From positions 194,894 through 258,893 of the forward strand of contig CAVWQE010000011.1 of assembly GCA_963757135.1 (NCBI GenBank): a DNA stretch of 64,000 bases. Direction: 5' to 3'. Below the pieces are notes generated by a model, which was not told the origin of the DNA, made no database searches, and was given only the letters and a program-made list of their open reading frames with translations. Shown here in pieces: positions 7,927 through 15,629 of this stretch; the stretch's first letter is position 1; each line of letters starts with the position of its first letter. A program made the translations under genes and the position numbers. This DNA is from Gp1-AA145 sp963757135. GTDB taxonomy: Bacteria > Acidobacteriota > Terriglobia > Terriglobales > Acidobacteriaceae.

Positions 7927-8024
7927 GAGTTCGCCTTCGCTCTATTATTGCCCTTCCCGTCAAGTTCTGATAACAGGCGTTATCGTAACTTTGCGCCGTT
8001 TGTTCGCCCAGAACGGGGCATTTT

Positions 8025-8051
8025 GAGTGCTATGGAGATGTAACGTCAATT
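8025..8051 (+). repeat. Array site 2
   Basis: Reads GAGTGCTATGGAGAT then GTAACGTCAATTT. Upstream (7971-8024) lies CTGATAACAGGCGTTATCG and GTTCGCCCAGAACGGGGCA, which recur in altered form before site 3, so the full element here may be about 80 bp. The stop of the minus-strand gene to the right lies within the site. Confidence 0.65.
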
Positions 8052-8591
8052 TGCGGCTGGTGGTCTGTTCGCAGAGATGCACGTGCCATCTCGAACCCAC
8101 GACCCCAGTTCCTGAACACTCCTGGCTGGTGCTCTACAATAACCCCTCCAAACGGGTTGAATTCTTTCCTTTAGCGGAACCTCGAATAGGGCTAGGACAT
8201 CCGAAAGTCCAATGCCGCCCTGCTCGTAATGCACAAAAACCTTTTCGCCGGATACTCCGGCCAGAATAAGACGCTTGGAGGGCACTGTAGCGTCATCAAC
8301 GACGTCTGTTGCTCTGAACTTCTCGCCGGGATTAGCTATTACCAACCTCGAACCACCTCGCTCAGTGAAGGCGGCAAGAACGGGGCCTGGCAGGTTTCGC
8401 ACATCAGTGATCAAGGAGAAATTCCCATCCAAGAACTCTTCCGCTTGAGCAGCGCTGGTTGACGGAAACTCGAAAGATGGAGCTTGACCAAGCGCAGGCA
8501 ATCTACTCTTTCGCCAAACGAACGCACCGAGAGCGATGACGATCACGGCGAAACATACGAGAGCACCCTTGATGAACGAGCGCAGCTTCAT
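8046..8591 (-). CDS. Membrane-anchored hypothetical protein, 181 aa
   Basis: One N-terminal signal anchor (IKGALVCFAVIVIALGAFVW), then a predicted extracytoplasmic domain with an alternating-strand pattern (FSLITDVRNLPGPVLAAFTE, SRLVIANPGEKFRATDVVDD, GEKVFVHYEQGGIGLSDVLA). The C-terminal section has two cysteines (GYC..., DGTC) that could form a disulfide. No family is recognised. It fills the module between array sites 2 and 3 alone, with its stop inside site 2. Confidence 0.6.
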   Translation of the reverse strand: MKLRSFIKGALVCFAVIVIALGAFVWRKSRLPALGQAPSFEFPSTSAAQAEEFLDGNFSLITDVRNLPGPVLAAFTERGGSRLVIANPGEKFRATDVVDDATVPSKRLILAGVSGEKVFVHYEQGGIGLSDVLALFEVPLKERIQPVWRGYCRAPARSVQELGSWVRDGTCISANRPPAAN

Positions 8592-8718
8592 AGCGCAATG
8601 TTATGCCAGCGTGTGATTCGCAGCCAAGTAGAAGCGGTGATTCGGAATGTACTCTCAATTCCTGATAACAGGCGATTGCACAAGCATGCGCTTTTTCTTC
8701 GCCAAAATCCGGGTCAAT

Positions 8719-8737
8719 AAGTGCTATGGAGATTTAT
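8719..8737 (+). repeat. Array site 3, left half (interrupted by a group II intron)
   Basis: Reads AAGTGCTATGGAGATTTAT; the other half, CGACAGTTACG, lies at 10650-10660. Joined, they match site 4 almost base for base (CTATGGAGATGTAT, CAACAGTTATG). This fixes both intron ends independently of intron sequence rules. Confidence 0.75.
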
Positions 8738-9138
8738 GTGCGCCGGGCTAAACCGGCATGAAAGTAGAGGATGAAAGAGCCTTACAAGAAAGGAGTAGCG
8801 ATCCACTTGGCCTCGAGTCTTGCGCTGCTACCGCGAGGGACCCAGCGAAGCGTAGATAGAGGATAGGCGGGGTGGCCATTGAGCCGCGAAAACATACAAC
8901 CCGGACGCCGACGCGGTATAAATGCGCGGAAGGCAACATGAACAGGAGCGATCGCGCGAGTTTCTGTTCAGTCCGGCGTGGTCGAAGACCCCACGGCACG
9001 CCTAGAAACTTCATGCACGAGAACCGGGAGACCTCGGAGACACCTGCCGTCAAACCAGACGGAAGGTCGGCGGGCGAAGGCCCAGGCCGCACGGCCCGCG
9101 TGTACGTCTGCGAGGAGTCACACAGCGGTGTAGTACCT

Positions 9139-10626
9139 ATGAATCATTCGAACAAAGACATGAGATCGTCGGCGGAGAGTGAGGAGGGAAGACCGCTGAT
9201 CAAGGAGAACGCTGGTCAATCCAACACGTGCCCGACACAGAGCGGAAAAGGCGTGTCCCAAGGGTTGGCAGGCGTGCGGAAAGCAGCACGGGAACATAAG
9301 GAGATGAAGTTCACCGCCTTGCTCCACCATCTGACGGTTGATCTACTCCGGGAAAGCTTTTACGCGCTGAAGCGGAAAGCCGCACCGGGAGTGGACGGAG
9401 TGACGTGGCAGGAGTATGAGTCCGGCTTGGAGAATCGGCTCGTCGATCTCCATGGACGGGTTCATCGCGGAGCGTATCGAGCGTTACCTTCGAGAAGAGT
9501 GTACATACAGAAAGAGGATGGACGGCAACGTCCATTGGGGGTCGCGGCCCTGGAAGACAAGATCGTCCAACAGGCCATGGTCACCATCCTCAACCAGATT
9601 TACGAGGAAGACTTTCTGGGTTTCTCGTATGGCTTCCGCCCGGGGCGCAGCCAGCATGACGCGCTGGATGCGTTGTCGTATGCGCTTCTGAAGAAGAAGG
9701 TGAACTACATTCTGGACGCTGACATCCGCGGCTTTTTCGATAACCTCGACAAAAGCTGGATGATCAAGTTCATGGAGCATCGCGTGGCCGATCCTCGCAT
9801 CCTGCGGCTCATTCGAAAATGGTTGAAGGCCGGAGTGATGGAGGAAGGCCAATGGTCGGAACCGAGGACGGGTACGCCTCAGGGCTCGGTGGTTTCACCG
9901 TTGCTCGCGAATGTGTACCTGCACTACAGCTTCGATCTATGGGTGAACGTCTGGCGCAAGAAATCGGCGCAAGGCGAAGTGGTGGTCATTAGATATGCCG
10001 ACGACACCATTGCAGGATTCCAGTACCAGACGGATGCCGATCGTTTCCTGGAGAACTTACAGGAACGGCTGGCCAAGTTTGGGCTGGAGTTACACCCGGA
10101 CAAGACGCGCCGGATCGAATTCGGGCGATTTGCCGAAGAGAACCGGAAACGTAGAGGTGAAGGAAAACCCGAGACGTTCGACTTTCTGGGCTTCACGCAT
10201 ATCAGCGGGAAGAACAGTCTAGGGCGCTTCATGGTACGGCGCACGACGATCCGCAAACGCATGCGAGGCAAGTTGCGACAGATCAAGCAGCGGCTTCGGA
10301 TGCGCATGCACGACCCGCTGCCCCAAACCGGAAGATGGCTGCAGTCGGTCGTCCAAGGCCACTTCAACTACTACGCGGTACCTGGAAACCTCGCAAGTCT
10401 GGGGGCGTTCCGCGACCGGGTGCTTGCGCTATGGTGGCGTACTCTTCGCCGCCGGAGCCAGAAACACCGACTGTCGTGGACACGTATCCTCACATTGGCT
10501 TCACGTTGGCTTCCTCAACCGAGCACGCTTCATCCCTTTCCGGATGCACGCTTTGCCGCCATTCATCTGAGATACGAACCGGATGCGCTAACGAGCGCTC
10601 GTCCGGGTCCGAGGAGGGGGTCGTGA
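9139..10626 (+). CDS. ltrA: Group II intron reverse transcriptase/maturase
   Basis: 495 residues from ATG 9139; the open frame continues upstream, but that part is intron RNA. RT blocks are clear: KRKAAPGVDGVTW, PLGVAALEDKIVQQAM, GFSYGFRPGRSQHDAL, YILDADIRGFFDN, TPQGSVVSPLLANVYLH, and the catalytic VIRYADDTI (YADD, about residue 286). FDFLGFTH and the thumb/domain X (VQGHFNYYAVPGN) follow. No HNH endonuclease domain is present, so mobility would rely on target structure or replication forks. The final 16 or so codons run into domain V. The protein assists splicing and reverse-transcribes the intron into its target. Confidence 0.93.
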   Translation: MNHSNKDMRSSAESEEGRPLIKENAGQSNTCPTQSGKGVSQGLAGVRKAAREHKEMKFTALLHHLTVDLLRESFYALKRKAAPGVDGVTWQEYESGLENRLVDLHGRVHRGAYRALPSRRVYIQKEDGRQRPLGVAALEDKIVQQAMVTILNQIYEEDFLGFSYGFRPGRSQHDALDALSYALLKKKVNYILDADIRGFFDNLDKSWMIKFMEHRVADPRILRLIRKWLKAGVMEEGQWSEPRTGTPQGSVVSPLLANVYLHYSFDLWVNVWRKKSAQGEVVVIRYADDTIAGFQYQTDADRFLENLQERLAKFGLELHPDKTRRIEFGRFAEENRKRRGEGKPETFDFLGFTHISGKNSLGRFMVRRTTIRKRMRGKLRQIKQRLRMRMHDPLPQTGRWLQSVVQGHFNYYAVPGNLASLGAFRDRVLALWWRTLRRRSQKHRLSWTRILTLASRWLPQPSTLHPFPDARFAAIHLRYEPDALTSARPGPRRGS

Positions 10627-10649
10627 GTAATCACGATCCCTACTCCGAT
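10576..10649 (+). ncRNA. Group II intron domains V and VI
   Basis: Domain V is 34 nt (10576-10609), with lower stem GAACCGGA/TCCGGGTC and upper stem TGCGCT/AGCGCT around an AACG-type loop region. Domain VI (10610-10649) is a long hairpin pairing GAGGAGGGGGTCGTGA with TCACGATCCCTACTC. The RT stop codon lies inside the domain VI 5' arm. Confidence 0.8.
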
Positions 10650-10698
10650 CGACAGTTACGTTGTGCCGCGTCAGAGTGATTGCTAGACTGCACCTGTT

Positions 10699-11441
10699 AT
10701 GGGATTCGGGATGGTTCTCTTCGCTGCGGCGGTAGTGGGAACAGTCTTTGCGACTGTTGGGGCGATGTTATTTGCTGGGACAACGACTCTTCTCACACGC
10801 CGAGTTCCTGTAGGACGCCGTAGAGCAATCTTCGCCGCTGCTATCTTCCCCTTCATTTGCTTAGGTTGGGGAGCGTGCGTCTTCGTTTTTCAGGCGGTCG
10901 TAAACGAGCTTCTGCTAGACCGCGACTTAGGAATCGGCGATACGTGGCACACTCGCGTCCCGAATGGCTATCAGATCATGATGATCGATGTGACCGATCA
11001 AGGCTGGGTTTACAACCCAAAAACACAGCCGATGCCGTCGGAGAACAAGAGGACGCCGTGGCTGGAGTTCGCAAGGTACAGGTTGCAGGTCAATACATTC
11101 TTGGAGGCGTGGATAGCAGGTCGTTCGATCACATGGGTAACGACAACGCTAATATGGATTCCTTCTTCATCCTCGATACAAGTACCGGGCGGCAAACAAA
11201 GTTCCAGACCTACGATGGACTGCGTAGCCAAGCACAGGAACGACAGATAAGCGTGAACCTTGAGCCTATCAATATCGTTTACGGCAGATTTCGATCCACG
11301 TGGTTCGATGTGTTTGCCGCAGTCCTATTTTTCGTCCCTCCACCTGTTGGCTTCGTTCTGCTGGCTTGGTGGGTGTGGTACCTGAGGCGAACCAGAGTCG
11401 ACCCATCTTTGGCACAACCGCTGAGGGAAGCAGTCTTCTAG
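10699..11441 (+). pseudogene. Membrane protein gene with one frameshift
   Basis: Frame 1 from ATG 10699 encodes two membrane helices (MVLFAAAVVGTVFATVGAML; AIFAAAIFPFICLGWGACVF), then WHTRVPNGYQIMMIDVTDQG and WVYNPKTQPMPSE. The protein then continues convincingly in another frame from about 11042: EDAVAGVRKVQVAGQYILGG, MDSFFILDTSTGRQTKFQ, and a last helix FAAVLFFVPPPVGFVLLAWW, to a stop at 11439-11441. The switch lies between about 10990 and 11060. Joined, it is a roughly 247-residue protein with an extracytoplasmic domain between membrane segments. It is the only gene of the module between sites 3 and 4. Decay or a single-base sequence error are both possible. Confidence 0.6.
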
Positions 11442-11525
11442 TTGAAGCAAACAATTTTGTCTCCTTCGCTCATAAAAATGTTGCAGACAGGCGATTTGAC
11501 TCAAAACTCCATGTGGAGGCATCTT

Positions 11526-11554
11526 GAGCCGCTATGGAGATGTATCAACAGTTA
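11526..11554 (+). repeat. Array site 4
   Basis: Reads GAGCCGCTATGGAGAT then GTATCAACAGTTA (one base longer than the other sites). Just upstream, ACTCCATGTGGAG forms a hairpin, and CTCCAT there is also complementary to ATGGAG inside the site; CTCAA and TTGAG further out can pair too. The site is therefore part of a foldable element. Confidence 0.7.
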
Positions 11555-11599
11555 TGTGAACTCGGACGTTCCGCAACCAGTCAAGGCTCCATAAAAGAG

Positions 11600-11630
11600 C
11601 CCGCTTGCGTGTATGATCATCGCGGGTTTT
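11600..11630 (+). terminator. Possible weak terminator hairpin
   Basis: CCCGC at 11600-11604 pairs with GCGGG at 11622-11626, followed by TTTT. The loop is long and the stem short, so this is only a candidate. Confidence 0.3.
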
Positions 11631-11698
11631 CCTGCTGGCCTGATTGTTAATCCTCGCAAGGGGAATGTGGGACATCCTCTATCGCAAGGAAGGAAGCC

Positions 11699-12127
11699 AT
11701 GGAGTTTTTCAGCGGCTTCGCCCGTGTGTGCATCGGGAAGACTCTTCTTCCGATCCTGGCAATTTTTCTGTACTGCGGATTGTCGGCTGCGCAGACCCAG
11801 CCCCCCAAGTATGACTTCGCGACTGAAACCAAGATGACAGGCATAGTGGAAGAACTAAGGCTGCCTCCGAAGGGCCAAGAAAAAGACGCCGTTCATCTGC
11901 TAATCAAGAACGGCGACGACATGATTGACATCTACTTATGCCCGAAATCTTTCATGGACGATATGGGAGTCACGTTCAGCAAGGGCGATGCCATCTCCGT
12001 CACCGGATCAAAGGTCAAACAAGAGGGAGCGGACCTAATTCTGGCGCGCGAAGTAGGGAAAGGCCAAGAAACCCTGGTTCTGCGCGATGATAAAGGAAAC
12101 CCGGTGTGGATCTGGGGTCGCCACTAA
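11699..12127 (+). CDS. Exported OB-fold-like hypothetical protein, 142 aa
   Basis: An N-terminal signal peptide (GKTLLPILAIFLYCGLSAAQ) is followed by a small beta-barrel-like domain: TKMTGIVEELRLPPKG, DAVHLLIKNGDDMIDIYLCP, VTFSKGDAISVTGSKVKQEG, then LILAREVGKGQETLVLRDDK. The order (modified strand, ligand-like loop, G-D-x-I-x-V-x-G-S) resembles the exported OB-fold domains common in Acidobacteria and Planctomycetes; no function is known. A run of GGAAGG lies upstream of the start. Single gene of the module between sites 4 and 5. Confidence 0.65.
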   Translation: MEFFSGFARVCIGKTLLPILAIFLYCGLSAAQTQPPKYDFATETKMTGIVEELRLPPKGQEKDAVHLLIKNGDDMIDIYLCPKSFMDDMGVTFSKGDAISVTGSKVKQEGADLILAREVGKGQETLVLRDDKGNPVWIWGRH

Positions 12128-12138
12128 GCTGTGGTTTT

Positions 12139-12166
12139 GAGTGTAATGGGGATGTTGCGCCAGTTA
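12139..12166 (+). repeat. Array site 5
   Basis: Reads GAGTGTAATGGGGAT then GTTGCGCCAGTTA, 12 bp after the stop of the preceding gene. A short CCAC/GTGG hairpin precedes it. Confidence 0.7.
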
Positions 12167-12193
12167 CAGAATTGCTAGAATTCCATTCCACAA

Positions 12194-12688
12194 ATGCGAA
12201 CTTCTGCAACTGCAATCTTGCTGCTCACGTTCTTACCCTTCGCCCTTGGGGAGAAGCCCGGTGTTGGCGTAGATCGCGTTGTTGTCTACAAACATGAGCG
12301 GAAGCTGGTTCTCCTGTCACAGGGGAAGGAATTGAAGTCATACCGGGTTGCGCTAGGTGGTGAACCCAATGGGCCCAAGGAGAGGCAGGGAGACCATCGA
12401 ACTCCGGAGGGTTCTTACGTACTCGATTCACGAAACGCCAACAGCCATTTCTACAAAGCATTTCACATTTCGTATCCAAACCCAAGAGACATAGCGGCTG
12501 CGAGGAGATTGGGCGTCAGTCCGGGTGGTGACATCATGCTGCACGGCCTCCCTAAGGAGTACGCTTTCGTGGGAAAGGCTCAAGCTCTGCATGACTGGAC
12601 CGATGGCTGCGTTGCGGTCTCGAACGAGGAGATGGACGAAATTTGGAAATTGGTTCGGGTCGGCACTCCGATTGAAATCAAACCTTGA
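12194..12688 (+). CDS. Exported L,D-transpeptidase (YkuD) domain protein
   Basis: 164 residues with an N-terminal signal (TSATAILLLTFLPFALG). The YkuD domain starts VDRVVVYKHERKLVLLSQGK and includes LGGEPNGPKERQGDHRTPEG. The catalytic block has histidine in IMLHGLP and cysteine in DWTDGCVAVSNEEMDEIW (ST/D-x-G-C-x-x-x-N/S motif), both present. Family knowledge: the enzyme makes or edits 3-3 peptidoglycan cross-links or attaches proteins to the wall in the periplasm. Its small size (catalytic domain only) suits a mobile module. Single gene between sites 5 and 6. Confidence 0.9.
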   Translation: MRTSATAILLLTFLPFALGEKPGVGVDRVVVYKHERKLVLLSQGKELKSYRVALGGEPNGPKERQGDHRTPEGSYVLDSRNANSHFYKAFHISYPNPRDIAAARRLGVSPGGDIMLHGLPKEYAFVGKAQALHDWTDGCVAVSNEEMDEIWKLVRVGTPIEIKP

Positions 12689-12744
12689 ACGGGACCGCTG
12701 AAGCAAACAAGGGTTATCTCTAAAAACCCATTCGCACAATCACT

Positions 12745-12773
12745 GAGTGATATGGGGATATTTCGCCAACGCT
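12745..12773 (+). repeat. Array site 6
   Basis: Reads GAGTGATATGGGGAT then ATTTCGCCAACGC. The flank forms a perfect inverted repeat ATCACTGAGTGAT, and CCCAT upstream pairs with ATGGG in the site, so single-stranded DNA could fold here. Confidence 0.7.
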
Positions 12774-12803
12774 TATGACGCTGTATCCTCGTAATCAAAA
12801 GAC

Positions 12804-13130
12804 ATGCGAATGCTGACGCAAAGCGACGTTGCGGCCTTTGTGGCGGAAAAACCAGCCGCCGCGATTCACTTCTATGCCAAGTGGGATGCTCACCGCTCCC
12901 GTACGCGCAGCAACATGGCGTCTGCGGAAGAATCTCTGGCAGACGCTGCAAACTTCGGTGAGGTGGATTGTGACCTTGAGCCCGAACTGGCAAAATCCAT
13001 TCCGATTCTGAACGTTCCTTCGGTCGCATACTACCGAGGCGGCAAACTCGTTGGCACAGTCATCGGCGAGACGCAGGATGTCTGCCTCTACTTGGAACGT
13101 GTGCTGCGCGGGGAGAATCCCATTCCGTAG
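12804..13130 (+). CDS. Thioredoxin-fold protein lacking the CxxC pair
   Basis: 108 residues with the thioredoxin layout: FVAEKPAAAIHFYAKWDAHR (where W-C-G-P-C is normal, here W-D-A-H-R), the second strand FGEVDCDLEPELAKSIPILN, cis-Pro segment VPSVAYYRGGKLVGTVIGE, and a final helix. Both redox cysteines are absent, so it cannot be a classical disulfide reductase; a binding or chaperone role is possible (inference). No signal peptide. ATGs at residues 1 and 3 are both possible. Single gene between sites 6 and 7. Confidence 0.8.
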   Translation: MRMLTQSDVAAFVAEKPAAAIHFYAKWDAHRSRTRSNMASAEESLADAANFGEVDCDLEPELAKSIPILNVPSVAYYRGGKLVGTVIGETQDVCLYLERVLRGENPIP

Positions 13131-13133
13131 GTG

Positions 13134-13163
13134 AAGCGTAATGGGGATGTTTCGCCAGTTGGT
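13134..13163 (+). repeat. Array site 7
   Basis: Reads GAAGCGTAATGGGGAT then GTTTCGCCAGTTG, 3 bp after the stop of the preceding gene. ATCCCATT at the end of that gene pairs with AATGGGGAT in the site (one bulge). Confidence 0.7.
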
Positions 13164-13192
13164 TGAGCCTCGCGCAATCCGGCAAGTTCGCG

Positions 13193-13369
13193 TCACAGTC
13201 TTATGCGAACCGTACTCCCAAGAACGACAGCTGCTGAATGCACGTTCTCTGTGACTGCCGCGACCTGCTCTTTTGTCAGCGGAAGCGCGGAGGGCCTATC
13301 CCACTGCCGGATTAGCGCCGTTCCGATTGCATAATCCGCCGTTTTACCCTGTAGGAAATCAAGCTTCAT
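13193..13369 (-). CDS. Possible small hypothetical protein, 58 aa
   Basis: From ATG 13369: MKLDFLQGKTADYAIGTALI, then RQWDRPSALPLTKEQVAAVT and ENVHSAAVVLGSTVRIRL. Composition is protein-like and the gene would be the first after site 7. It faces a truncated coding frame on the other strand, so it is only tentative. Confidence 0.35.
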   Translation of the reverse strand: MKLDFLQGKTADYAIGTALIRQWDRPSALPLTKEQVAAVTENVHSAAVVLGSTVRIRL

Positions 13370-13717
13370 GGTTCCATTAATTGGGGGCGACAGGTCATCG
13401 ATTTCTCTGCTCACCGAAGGCACAACCTACATGATTTTATCGATGCGGCAAGTGAGCTACGGTTCTCTGATCGATACAGGGTCGTGGAAGCATTCCCGAT
13501 GTACCAAATGCCAAAAGATGGAGCACTGGTGTTCCCCGCACTATCTATTCCAGTGGTGAATAAGGACGAGTTCTCGCTTACTTTTGTGCAGAGTAATCGC
13601 AGGAATTCTGCTTCCGTTGCGCGCCAGCCAACTGTGATCATCTTTGTGACCTTGGTCAACGCCGTTTCTAAGAATGCGACGTGGTCCCTCGGACACGGGA
13701 AAACAATCCAAAATTAA
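13355..13717 (+). pseudogene. Coding remnant without a start codon
   Basis: The frame is open from just after TAG 13352-13354 to TAA 13715-13717 and reads like protein: WGRQVIDFSAHRRHNLHDFI, DAASELRFSDRYRVVEAFPM, KDGALVFPALSIPVVNKDEF, then QPTVIIFVTLVNAVSKNATW. No ATG lies near its beginning and the first usable codon is GTG 13484, inside the conserved-looking part. A 5'-truncated gene, perhaps cut by recombination at the end of the array, explains this best. No family is recognised. Confidence 0.4.
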
Positions 13718-13937
13718 TGATCGTTTCTGATAACGCGGAGAATGCCACGGAAACTTACAATAACCTGACTGGCCACTTCTCCACCGCGATAGCGGATCCA
13801 TTCAGAAAATTGCCAGACACGGGGCTTGATCCTGGAACCTGGGACAAGGTAACCGGCGGCTTCAGTGGTATGACTAACAGCCTCGATCAATTGGATGCGT
13901 TCCTTCGTAGTTAAGGGATCGCCTCCTACGTCGTCAA

Positions 13938-15629
13938 CTAGGGCTTTTCTGTGTCCCACCCAGTTAACGACCAAACAGCCTCGTGAATGACGCCAGCACG
14001 GCGATCAATAAACGTTTCAAAATCGTCCTGGAGGGCAGCTTCAAAACATTCTTTATTGATGAGATTTGATGCTAACCACGTATCGAGTTCTACACCAGCC
14101 GCAGCCGTCACTTGCTTCAGGTAATTCGACGGGGGGCGATCTGAGATATCTTTATTGCTCGCTGCTGTGAGCATAACGAAATTAGCAAGACAGTTGATCT
14201 TCTGTTGTTTTTCCCCTTTCCCTTCGAGATAAGCCCTCGGGAAAAAATGATGAAACTCCTTCACGTTAATGGTAGCAAGGGCTTTCGATGTGTCGACCCG
14301 TTGCCCGGTAAGAAGATCGATTGGTGCATGATGCGCGAGCACAATCGCGAGGAGCTTCGCGTGCGCATTGTTGAGCCGGAAAGTTCGCGTTAGCCAGATA
14401 TCTGCTTTCGGTTTCGGCACCGAAATCGCGATTTCTTTTTCCTTTCCTGTCGAAAATCTGTGAATCGCGTCCAAGTCTGATGCCATATTCCCCGTATTCC
14501 AGCCGCTAAAATATCCGGAGAGTGCCGTTCGCCAAAACCAGTGATTAATTGACGCGTATTGTTCTGCCGTTGGCTTCGGCAGGCGTCGAAACATTTCTGC
14601 TAAAACCGTAAATTGATTGATATAAGGCAGAACTCCAGCACCTTGAACTCCGATCTGGGTAGCCAAAAAGTCGACAGCTCGTCGGTATGCTTGCTCTGTT
14701 GCCGCCGCCGCATCCTTTAGCTTGTCCGGCCCGTACTTGCGAAGGGAGTCAATGCTTTCAGCCGAGAACCCTCCTCCCGCTGAGGCTGAGATGTTACGCA
14801 ACACAACTTTCTTGTCAAGTTGACCAAATCCCTTTTCTCCGAGGTCCTTGAGGATCGCTTCAATCGTATCTATCAGATCAAAGTCTGGACTCCATGTAGC
14901 CGCGCGCATCAAGTCAACAATTGTGAGTTGGGTTCCGCTGCTGTTGATACGCTCGAAAATTGGGGCAACATCCTGAATCGACATATCTCCAAGGGTAACT
15001 ACCGCAATTTTGTAGTCCTTGAATCTGTTGAAAAGCAGCTCCGCACGTTCCCGGAGTGTTCCCTTGTCGGAAGAGGTCAATGTCTCAAGGCTTGCCACAT
15101 GTTTGAAGAAGAGTGCAGCGTCTGCCATTTTGTTGACCCGAATCTGATACAGTGGCGGATCGTCTAAAGTATCTAGGTGAAGGAACTCCTGTTTTCTAAG
15201 GTCATATGCAATGTTCCACCTGCTATCTAAATCACCTCCTGGCCAGAACATGGCACCGCAGATTGTGGAGAGTCGTTGTTGACCATCCAGTAGGTAATTC
15301 ACTGGATAGTCCGGCTTCGGAAGTTTGATCTTCAGGTCCGCAATTCGGTTTTCGCTCCTTAATTCCTGACGGCTTTGCCAAAGCAAAACACTGCCGATTG
15401 GAAACCCTCGGGCGACTGAATCCAATAGGCGTAGAATTTGCTTTCCACCCCACACAAAATCCCGTTGGAACTTGGGTAAGAGAATATCTCCGGTCAAGAT
15501 ACGACGCGCAAGTTCGTCTATTCGGTCGACACTGGGCTGTGGGTCTTTAGGCAGCGTCGCAGTTGGACCCGAATCGATCACATCATCGGAGCTGTCATCA
15601 TCGGTTAAAAAGCTATTCGTTTTCGCCAT
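13938..15629 (-). CDS. DUF262 (GmrSD-like) nuclease-family protein
   Basis: 563 residues. The N-terminal DUF262 domain has the hallmark QRDFVWGGKQILRLLDSVAR (Q-R-x-F-V-W) and YLLDGQQRLSTICGAMFW (DGQQR, about residue 115), a ParB/Srx-like fold with NTPase activity in GmrSD-type enzymes. The C-terminal part carries FHHFFPRAYLEGKGEKQQKI, N, an HNH-like DUF1524-type segment (H-H-F-F-P and later N). GmrSD relatives cut modified phage DNA, so anti-phage defence is the likely role. It lies 206 bp downstream of the cas1-like gene on the same strand and could be cargo of that element. Confidence 0.82.
   Translation of the reverse strand: MAKTNSFLTDDDSSDDVIDSGPTATLPKDPQPSVDRIDELARRILTGDILLPKFQRDFVWGGKQILRLLDSVARGFPIGSVLLWQSRQELRSENRIADLKIKLPKPDYPVNYLLDGQQRLSTICGAMFWPGGDLDSRWNIAYDLRKQEFLHLDTLDDPPLYQIRVNKMADAALFFKHVASLETLTSSDKGTLRERAELLFNRFKDYKIAVVTLGDMSIQDVAPIFERINSSGTQLTIVDLMRAATWSPDFDLIDTIEAILKDLGEKGFGQLDKKVVLRNISASAGGGFSAESIDSLRKYGPDKLKDAAAATEQAYRRAVDFLATQIGVQGAGVLPYINQFTVLAEMFRRLPKPTAEQYASINHWFWRTALSGYFSGWNTGNMASDLDAIHRFSTGKEKEIAISVPKPKADIWLTRTFRLNNAHAKLLAIVLAHHAPIDLLTGQRVDTSKALATINVKEFHHFFPRAYLEGKGEKQQKINCLANFVMLTAASNKDISDRPPSNYLKQVTAAAGVELDTWLASNLINKECFEAALQDDFETFIDRRAGVIHEAVWSLTGWDTEKP

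Larger units (their letters stand above)
8738..10649 (+). mobile_element. Group II intron, 1912 bp, inserted in an array site
   Basis: The 5' end is GTGCGCC, matching the bacterial group II consensus GTGYG. The first 400 bp are structured RNA (domains I-III region) without a credible gene. A reverse-transcriptase/maturase gene follows in domain IV, then a 34-nt domain V and a domain VI hairpin. The 3' end ...CTCCGAT fits the AY rule. The two boundaries restore a complete array site when the intron is removed. It is a self-splicing ribozyme retroelement, moved by its own RT. All parts look intact. Confidence 0.88.

Noticed and set aside
6559..13163. Classical integron attC sites
   Set aside because: The array sites do not show the GTTRRRY / RYYYAAC core pair at both ends and no integron integrase is present, so the array is reported as attC- or dif-like, not as an integron.
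13714..13974. Overlapping reading frames on both strands (plus MIVSDNAENATETYNN..., minus ...TTKERIQLIEAVSHTTEA...)
   Set aside because: Both look partly protein-like but they are complementary and neither has a clear ribosome-binding site, so no gene was called.
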